Position numbers and translations under genes: made by a program. This document shows, in pieces, positions 6,238 through 10,580 of a DNA stretch of 10,580 nt. Source of the DNA: Modestobacter sp. (GTDB taxonomy: Bacteria; Actinomycetota; Actinomycetes; Mycobacteriales; Geodermatophilaceae); NCBI GenBank assembly GCA_025966175.1, contig JAOPVN010000180.1, positions 1 to 10,580 of the forward strand, in the 5' to 3' direction. Below the pieces are notes generated by a model that worked only from the letters and a program-made list of their open reading frames with translations, was not told the DNA's origin and did no database searches. Numbering within the stretch: position 1 is the stretch's first letter; each line of letters opens with the position of its first letter.

Positions 6238-8367
6238 CTACGGCAACGCCGACAACGCGTCCGTCAACAACGCGACGAGCGCCTCGTGCTGCACGTCGGC
6301 CGATGACGCCACCTCCTCCTCCGAGCCGTCGAGGGCCCTGGCGGCGAGCCCCGCCTTGCTGTCGATCAGCTCAGCGATCCTGGCGTCGATGGTCTGCGCG
6401 GCGATGATGCGCCACGCGATGACGGGTTCCGTCTGACCGATGCGGTGGCTGCGGTCGATGGCCTGGGTCTGCTCCGCGTCGGTCCAGGACAGCTCGGCGA
6501 GCACGATGTTGGAGGCGACCTGCAGGTTGAGACCCACGCCTGCCGCGGTCAGGGAGCAGACCGCGATGGCGACGTCCGGCTCGTTCACGAAGGCATCGAT
6601 GTTCCGCTGCCGCGACGCGGGCGTCTGGTCGCCACGGATCGACGAGAACCGGATCCCCTGTCTGGCGAAGGTCTCCTCGGCGATGTCCATCACGTCGACG
6701 TGCTTGGCGAAGAAGACCACCTTGCCCGCGCTGCGCGCGAGCTGTGCCGCGTAGTCGGCGGCGAGTCCGGCCTTCGCCTGACCGATCCGTCGCATCATGC
6801 TGAACACGTTCTCGCCGGTCGTCGTCGCGGTCGCGTCCTTCTGCTCCCACCTGGCCACCCTGCGCACGAGGTCGTGGTCGATGCCCCCGGCGACGGCACC
6901 GGACGCCCGGGCCGCGAGCGCACTCTCGTACCGCGACACCAGCCGGCGAGCGAGGTCACGCTCAGCCGCCCGGATCGAACGGCCGGCTTTCTCGTCGAGC
7001 TCGACCGGGAGGTCGGCGATGCGGCGGGCGGGGATGTCGGCCGCCACGTCGACCTTGCGGCGGCGGACGATGCCCAGGTCGACCACGCAGCTGCGGGCGG
7101 CGGGGTAGAACGCGGGGTCAGCGGGCGTCAGTCCGGTCTCGTCGAGACAGTCCATCAGCTCGGCCAGCGGCTTCGTCTCGTCGATCCAGCCGAGGAACTG
7201 CCAGATGGCCCGGAAGTCCTCGATGTCGTTGATCAGCGGGGTGCCGGTGAGCGCCATCAGCAGCGGACGCGAGATGCGGGACCGGATGCGCTCGGAGAGC
7301 TCCAGGACGTGCTGCGAGCGCTGGGAGGTCTTGTTCTTGATGAAGTGCGCCTCGTCGACGACCATGCCGCGGAAGCCGAAGTCGCCGAACCAGCCCACAT
7401 GGCGGTCGAGCACCTCGTAGTTGACGACGACGATGTCGGCGAAGCCGTCGATCGTGTCACCGTTGCCGTGGATCACGGTGGCCGAGCGGTGGGGTGTCCA
7501 GAGGCCGGCCTCGCGCGCCCAGTTGGTCTTGACGACGTTCGGTACGACCACGAGCAGCGGATAGGCGTTCGCCACCTCGGCCGCGAGCAGCGACTGTGCG
7601 GTCTTGCCCAGGCCCGGCTCGTCGGCCAGCAAGAAGGTCCGGTGTCCGGCAGCGGCAGCGGCGACCACCTGGGCCTGGTGCGGCATCAGCTCCAGGCTCC
7701 CCGGCGCGCGCAACGAGGACGGCGCGGGCAGGGCCATGCATGCCGACGCTCCGCCACCGGCCCGCTCGAACGAGCTGAGGAGCGGGCCGATCAGCTCCCA
7801 ACCGGCCAAGCGGTGCGAGCGGGTCGTGCTCGGCCGCGGGGACGCGAAGTCCGGGGCCAGGAAGGGGTTGGCCAGCTGCCGTGAGACGACCGACTGCGGC
7901 ACGACCCGACGCTCGGTGGTGGCGGAGACGGTCGGGGGGGCCGCCACCGGCACCTCGTCCTGGGTCGGCTCGATACCGACGGCCTCGAGCATGTCCCGCT
8001 TGAGCGACCGGGTCGCGTCGGAGACGACCGCGTCCTCCGCCAGGAGGGCGAGCAGCGCGGGATCGCGCACGGCGGTCTTCGCGAGGATCGTCGCGATTCC
8101 GTCCAGGCGCTTGAGCTGCTCGGCCCGGTGGGTCTGGGTGCTCGACGGGTCCGTGCGGACCCGCGCGTGCTCCTCGCGCACCATCAGTGCCACGACCTGG
8201 AACTTCGTGCGCACTCCGGGCGTCACGGGACCACGTCGGGCGGCTGCCTCGATCTCACGGACGGCGCGAGCGAGCACCGAGATGACGTCCTCGCGATCAC
8301 GACCGCGCCGCTGGTTCCGCGCGGCGGTGCGGCGAGTGCCCGTCTGATGCTGGCCTCGTCGAGCCAC
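6238..8367 (-). CDS. SNF2-family DEAD/DEAH-box helicase/ATPase
   Basis: This 709-residue SNF2-type ATPase/DNA translocase has all the usual motifs. Walker A is LADEPGLGKT at 247-256, and TNWAREA follows motif Ia. DEAH is at 338-341 with HFIKNKTSQRS after it, and LTGTPLIN is at 373-380. The C-terminal RecA domain has SLTAAGVGLNL at 605-615 and QAIDRSHRIGQ at 635-645. The first ~225 residues are a basic N-terminus followed by a helical region and a low-complexity Pro/Thr linker that I do not recognise. The start is GTG at 8367, with AGGAGG 5 nt upstream. A longer frame to 8547 looks non-coding. Hand counts of four 60-nt lines give 161/240 G+C, lower than galK, nhaA or the neighbouring GNAT. Roles in repair, fork remodelling or phage defence are possible. 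No methylase, nuclease or other defence partner lies beside it. Confidence 0.9.
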   Translation of the reverse strand: MARRGQHQTGTRRTAARNQRRGRDREDVISVLARAVREIEAAARRGPVTPGVRTKFQVVALMVREEHARVRTDPSSTQTHRAEQLKRLDGIATILAKTAVRDPALLALLAEDAVVSDATRSLKRDMLEAVGIEPTQDEVPVAAPPTVSATTERRVVPQSVVSRQLANPFLAPDFASPRPSTTRSHRLAGWELIGPLLSSFERAGGGASACMALPAPSSLRAPGSLELMPHQAQVVAAAAAGHRTFLLADEPGLGKTAQSLLAAEVANAYPLLVVVPNVVKTNWAREAGLWTPHRSATVIHGNGDTIDGFADIVVVNYEVLDRHVGWFGDFGFRGMVVDEAHFIKNKTSQRSQHVLELSERIRSRISRPLLMALTGTPLINDIEDFRAIWQFLGWIDETKPLAELMDCLDETGLTPADPAFYPAARSCVVDLGIVRRRKVDVAADIPARRIADLPVELDEKAGRSIRAAERDLARRLVSRYESALAARASGAVAGGIDHDLVRRVARWEQKDATATTTGENVFSMMRRIGQAKAGLAADYAAQLARSAGKVVFFAKHVDVMDIAEETFARQGIRFSSIRGDQTPASRQRNIDAFVNEPDVAIAVCSLTAAGVGLNLQVASNIVLAELSWTDAEQTQAIDRSHRIGQTEPVIAWRIIAAQTIDARIAELIDSKAGLAARALDGSEEEVASSADVQHEALVALLTDALSALP

Positions 8368-8372
8368 AGACT

Positions 8373-8378
8373 CCTCCT
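8373..8378 (-). promoter_or_regulatory. Ribosome binding site deciding the SNF2 start (AGGAGG)
   Basis: AGGAGG (inside AGAGGAGGAG) on the minus strand lies 5 nt before the GTG at 8367. It sets the start inside a longer open frame whose first 60 residues are low-complexity and arginine-rich. Confidence 0.85.
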
Positions 8379-8552
8379 CTGAACGCCCGGCACGGTTGCC
8401 GCAGCGCAGTGCCCCCACGCGGCTCTCGCGGTCGTGACCGGCGGATGTCGCAAGGAGCGCGCCTGGACGGCTGCTCCGACATGCGGCCCGGCCCGACGGA
8501 TCTGCGAGAGATCGACGCCCCGGGGGCGCCGGTGGGCATGGTTCCACACACG

Positions 8553-8587
8553 GAATCGGCCCTCACAGTTCCTGTGAGGGCCGATTC
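8553..8587 (-). terminator. Hairpin terminator of tRNA(fMet) copy 2
   Basis: A perfect 16-bp stem (8553-8568 with 8572-8587) closes a 3-nt loop and begins 4 nt after the encoded CCA. The minus-strand tail reads CGTGTGTGGAAC, without a T run. It separates the tRNA from the SNF2 gene downstream on the same strand. Confidence 0.78.
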
Positions 8588-8591
8588 GTCG

Positions 8592-8668
8592 TGGTAGCGG
8601 GGGCAGGATTCGAACCTGCGACCTCTGGGTTATGAGCCCAGCGAGCTACCGAGCTGCTCCACCCCGCG
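8592..8668 (-). tRNA. Initiator tRNA-fMet (CAT), copy 2
   Basis: A 77-nt initiator tRNA with encoded CCA and anticodon CAT at 8632-8634. It has the C1·U72 mismatch, three G:C pairs in the anticodon stem and A11:U24. Over tRNA positions 1-73 it is identical to copy 3 and differs from copy 1 at three T-arm positions. Confidence 0.96.
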
Positions 8669-8679
8669 TCGCTGAGACC

Positions 8680-8685
8680 AGGTTA
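8680..8685 (-). promoter_or_regulatory. -10 box of tRNA(fMet) copy 2 (TAACCT)
   Basis: TAACCT on the minus strand ends 11 nt upstream of tRNA position 1, the same distance as for copies 1 and 3. A TGTCGG hexamer 18 nt further upstream is only a weak -35 candidate. Confidence 0.6.
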
Positions 8686-8815
8686 CACCCGGCCGGTCGC
8701 GTGCCGACACCAGGGCCCCACCCTCGCACGGTGGCCGGCCGCGCGGCCCCGGCCCGCCCCGTCCCACCGGTCCCAGGAACACGCGCGCCTGCCTCGGCGG
8801 ACGCCCGGCGCGGCC

Positions 8816-8821
8816 TACAGT
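8816..8821 (+). promoter_or_regulatory. -10 box for a leaderless transcript (TACAGT)
   Basis: TACAGT is followed by 6 nt and then the GTG at 8828. Transcription would therefore start at or within a base of the start codon, the usual layout of leaderless actinobacterial mRNAs. No Shine-Dalgarno sequence precedes the GTG. No clear -35 element is visible. Confidence 0.55.
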
Positions 8822-8827
8822 CCGAAC

Positions 8828-9298
8828 GTGGGCGGAGGGGAGACGACGAGCACGTTCGCCGGTCCGCCGCAGCCGGTCGAGATCCACCACCGCGGGCTCT
8901 GGTACTCCGGCGAGCTGACCGGATGGCGGCACGAGGGCAACGGGCGGGTCACCGCGCGGGTGCGCTGCGTGGTCGACGGCCTCCGGCACTCGACGTGGAA
9001 GGACCTCAGCGAACTACGCCTGCCCGACCCCGCGAACCCACCTCGCCGGGAGCGCTTCCCGGCGATGGTGCGGCAGCCAGCCGCGGTCGTGCCCGACGAC
9101 GCGGACCGGACCCGACCGCACGCGCTGCTGGTCGGGGCCCCCGGCCGACCGGCCAAGCCCGAGCACGCGGTCAGGCCGCCGGCGGGAACGCCGGTCCCCC
9201 GCCACGGGGAGCCGGTGCACAGCTCGCCGGAGTCGTCGGTTCCCGGCCGCCCCGGCGACGAGCCACACCGGCGCAGGGCACAGCTCAGCGTCGCGTGA
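8828..9298 (+). CDS. Hypothetical protein with probable SH3/Tudor-like N-terminal domain
   Basis: This is a 156-residue protein I cannot assign to a named family. Residues 15-67 read as a small beta barrel: PVEIHHRGLWYSGELTGWRH, then GRVTARVRCVVDGLRHSTW, then DLSELRLPD. The regular alternation and the aromatic W-Y...W...W pattern resemble SH3- or Tudor-like modules seen in small actinobacterial proteins. Residues from about 70 to the end are rich in Pro, Arg, Gly and Ala and probably disordered. The start is GTG at 8828, chosen because the folded module begins soon after it and a -10 box ends 6 nt upstream, implying a leaderless mRNA. It is the only plus-strand gene between two minus-strand tRNA genes. 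The competing minus-strand frame lacks any protein-like pattern. Function is unknown. Confidence 0.65.
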   Translation: MGGGETTSTFAGPPQPVEIHHRGLWYSGELTGWRHEGNGRVTARVRCVVDGLRHSTWKDLSELRLPDPANPPRRERFPAMVRQPAAVVPDDADRTRPHALLVGAPGRPAKPEHAVRPPAGTPVPRHGEPVHSSPESSVPGRPGDEPHRRRAQLSVA

Positions 9299-9343
9299 CA
9301 CAGGTGCCGGCCGGAACGGCGCCGTCGGACCCGGAGAAACGAA

Positions 9344-9373
9344 GAAGCCCGGCCCCTGAAGGGGCCGGGCTTC
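9344..9373 (-). terminator. Intrinsic terminator of tRNA(fMet) copy 3
   Basis: A 13-bp perfect GC-rich stem (GAAGCCCGGCCCC with GGGGCCGGGCTTC) closes a TGAA/TTCA tetraloop, followed on the minus strand by TTCGTTTCTC. It is the most typical intrinsic terminator of the three tRNA hairpins. It lies 45 nt beyond the stop of the convergent small plus-strand gene and may also serve that gene. Confidence 0.8.
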
Positions 9374-9381
9374 CGTCGTTG

Positions 9382-9455
9382 TAGCGGGGGCAGGATTCGA
9401 ACCTGCGACCTCTGGGTTATGAGCCCAGCGAGCTACCGAGCTGCTCCACCCCGCG
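9382..9455 (-). tRNA. Initiator tRNA-fMet (CAT), copy 3, no encoded CCA
   Basis: A 74-nt initiator tRNA with anticodon CAT at 9419-9421 and C1·U72. It is identical to copy 2 over positions 1-73. After the discriminator A the gene reads CAA where copies 1 and 2 read CCA, so this copy must receive its CCA end from tRNA nucleotidyltransferase. Confidence 0.95.
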
Positions 9456-9466
9456 TCGGTAGGACC

Positions 9467-9472
9467 AGCCTA
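9467..9472 (-). promoter_or_regulatory. -10 box of tRNA(fMet) copy 3 (TAGGCT)
   Basis: TAGGCT on the minus strand, preceded by TGC (an extended -10 form), ends 11 nt upstream of tRNA position 1, as in copies 1 and 2. Its -35 region coincides with the terminator hairpin of the UPF0182 gene. Confidence 0.6.
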
Positions 9473-9485
9473 GCAGCCGCCCAGA

Positions 9486-9521
9486 GGGCGGAGGGCGCGG
9501 GGATGTCCGCACCCTCCGCCC
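9486..9521 (-). terminator. Hairpin terminator after the UPF0182 gene
   Basis: A 10-bp stem (GGGCGGAGGG with CCCTCCGCCC), one mismatch, then 4 further pairs close a 6-nt loop. It begins 4 nt after the UPF0182 stop. The tail has no T run. It occupies the region just upstream of the tRNA copy 3 -10 box. Confidence 0.65.
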
Positions 9522-9525
9522 CGGG

Positions 9526-10580
9526 TCAGTCCGCCGGTACGGCGGCGGCCCGCTGAGCTTCCTGATAGGCGGCGACCGCGGCCTGCAGCTCTTCCAGTGC
9601 CCGACCCTGCCCGGCGAAATCACCGTTGCGCTGTGCGGTCTCCAGTGCCTGCAGCGCCGACTGGATGTCGGCCACCGCCACATCCATGCCCGGGGTGGTC
9701 GGCGTTCCACCGTCAGCCGGCGGAACCGTCGGGGTGGACGGTGCCGTCGGCGCCGGGGTCGTCGGTGTGGCGGGTGGCGTGTCTCCCCCGCCGGCGGCCG
9801 CCTCGCCCGCGCCCGCCCCGAAGACCTGGTCGAGCGCCTCCTCCAGCGTGTCGGCGTAGCCGACCCGATCGCCGTAGTTGACCAGCACCTTCCGCAGCAG
9901 CGGGAAGGAGTTCTGCCCGGTGCCCTCGACGTAGAGCGGCTGGACGTAGAGCAGGCCGTCCTCACCGATCGGCAGGGTGAGCAGGTTGCCGAAGACCGGC
10001 TGGGAGTCCGAGCCCCGGAACAGGTTCAGGTCACGGGCGACGTCGTCGTTGGTGTTGAACGACTGCTGCACCTGCCGCGGGCCCCGGAACGGGGTGTTGC
10101 CCGGCAGTCGCAGCACCTGGATCTGCCCGTAGCTCTCGGGGTGGGTGGTCGCGGAGATGAACGAGGACAGGTTGTCCCGGTTGAACGCGTTCAGGGCACT
10201 GGTCAACTGGAACGACGCCTCGTCGTCCCCCGGCCGCTGGGCGAGGATGTAGTACGGCGGTTGCGCCTCCTCGGTGTCCTGCGTGGGGTCCGCGGGCACC
10301 TGCCAGCGGTCGTTCTGGCTGTAGAAGTTGCCGGGATCGGTCACGTGGTAGCGGGTCAGGATGTCCCGCTGCAGCTTGAAGAGGTCCTCCGGGTAGCGGA
10401 CGTGCTCCCTGAGCCCGTCGGGGATGTCCTCGTGCTGCTCGACGGTGTCGGGGAACGACTTCATGTAGGTCTGGAGGACCGGGTCCTCCTCGTCCCACTC
10501 GTACAGCGTCACCGTGCCGTCGTGGGCGTCGACCGTCGCCTTCACCGAGTTCCGGATGTAGTTGAACTGGTTGTTCGGCA
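9526..10580 (-). CDS. UPF0182 family membrane protein, C-terminal part
   Basis: The frame enters from the right edge of the window and stops at 9526, giving about 350 residues of a protein whose family is usually near 1000 residues with several N-terminal membrane helices. The visible part is the conserved soluble region: NYIRNSVKATVDAHDGTV, then YMKSFPDTV, then HVRYPEDLFKLQRDILTRYH. Further on come DPGNFYSQNDRWQVP, YYILAQRPG and VYVEGTGQNSFP-like text (LYVEGTGQNSFPLLRKVLV). After FGAGAGE comes a Pro/Thr-rich linker of about 45 residues, then a short helical end (DIQSALQALETAQRNGDFAG), an arrangement typical of actinobacterial members. Function is unknown; the protein is expected in the cell membrane. 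The true start lies outside the window, and internal GTG codons such as 10545 are not starts. Confidence 0.93.
   Translation of the reverse strand, partial: PNNQFNYIRNSVKATVDAHDGTVTLYEWDEEDPVLQTYMKSFPDTVEQHEDIPDGLREHVRYPEDLFKLQRDILTRYHVTDPGNFYSQNDRWQVPADPTQDTEEAQPPYYILAQRPGDDEASFQLTSALNAFNRDNLSSFISATTHPESYGQIQVLRLPGNTPFRGPRQVQQSFNTNDDVARDLNLFRGSDSQPVFGNLLTLPIGEDGLLYVQPLYVEGTGQNSFPLLRKVLVNYGDRVGYADTLEEALDQVFGAGAGEAAAGGGDTPPATPTTPAPTAPSTPTVPPADGGTPTTPGMDVAVADIQSALQALETAQRNGDFAGQGRALEELQAAVAAYQEAQRAAAVPAD

Noticed and set aside
6238..8367. Known phage-defence system built on the SNF2 helicase (for example DISARM)
   Set aside because: No methyltransferase, DUF1998-type, phospholipase D or nuclease gene is adjacent. 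A lone SNF2 protein is not enough to name a system.
8630..8989. Minus-strand frame ending inside tRNA(fMet) copy 2, with a matching case at 9417-9965 ending in copy 3
   Set aside because: Both end in the same peptide only because they read through identical tRNA sequence. Their bodies are antisense or out of frame to better genes.
5524..9455. tRNA copies as attL/attR sites of an integrated element
   Set aside because: There is no integrase, excisionase or phage gene between them, all three tRNAs are complete, and at least one interval gene has host-like base composition. Recombination between repeats remains possible but is not shown.
5524..9455. CRISPR-like repeat array
   Set aside because: The repeated unit is a full tRNA with cloverleaf pairing and spacings of hundreds to thousands of bases, not short regular repeats and spacers.

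Overview
The window is from a very GC-rich bacterium, almost certainly an actinomycete. The evidence is the GTG starts, the strong AGGAGG-type ribosome sites beside an apparently leaderless gene, a UPF0182 membrane protein with a Pro/Thr-rich tail, and initiator tRNAs with a C1·U72 mismatch. A Geodermatophilaceae-like genus is my best guess, but that is inference. No stretch longer than 300 bases lacks a gene.

Layout. Bases 1-189 hold the 5' part of a minus-strand gene, probably of the polysaccharide pyruvyl transferase type. Divergent from it run a VOC (glyoxalase-fold) protein (290-802) and the Na+/H+ antiporter nhaA (855-2234). NhaA converges on, and overlaps by 102 nt, a minus-strand DsbA-like CPYC oxidoreductase (2133-2750), which follows a small YidJ-type GNAT gene by 2 nt. 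Upstream lies a Leloir-pathway pair, galT-galK (5413 to 3090, minus), joined by an ATGA overlap. A hairpin after galK separates the pair from the GNAT-dsbA pair.

The second half is organised around three minus-strand initiator tRNA(fMet) genes (5524-5600, 8592-8668, 9382-9455). Each has a TAnnnT -10 box ending exactly 11 nt before the tRNA and its own strong hairpin on the 3' side. Between copies 1 and 2 lie a SNF2-family helicase (8367 to 6238) and a phosphinothricin-acetyltransferase-like GNAT (6201 to 5578), whose stop codon falls inside tRNA copy 1. Between copies 2 and 3 is a small plus-strand protein with a probable SH3/Tudor-like fold that looks leaderless. The right end is the C-terminal part of a UPF0182 membrane protein, cut by the window edge.

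How it works together: galT-galK convert galactose to galactose-1-phosphate and exchange it onto UDP; galE is not in the window. The remaining protein genes look like independent housekeeping or accessory genes. Nothing here is a clear new multi-gene system. The points most worth following are the three-copy initiator tRNA arrangement with a lower-GC SNF2 gene between two copies, the separated and convergent NhaA/DsbA pair (domains that are fused in many actinobacteria), and the loss of the conserved NhaA lysine.
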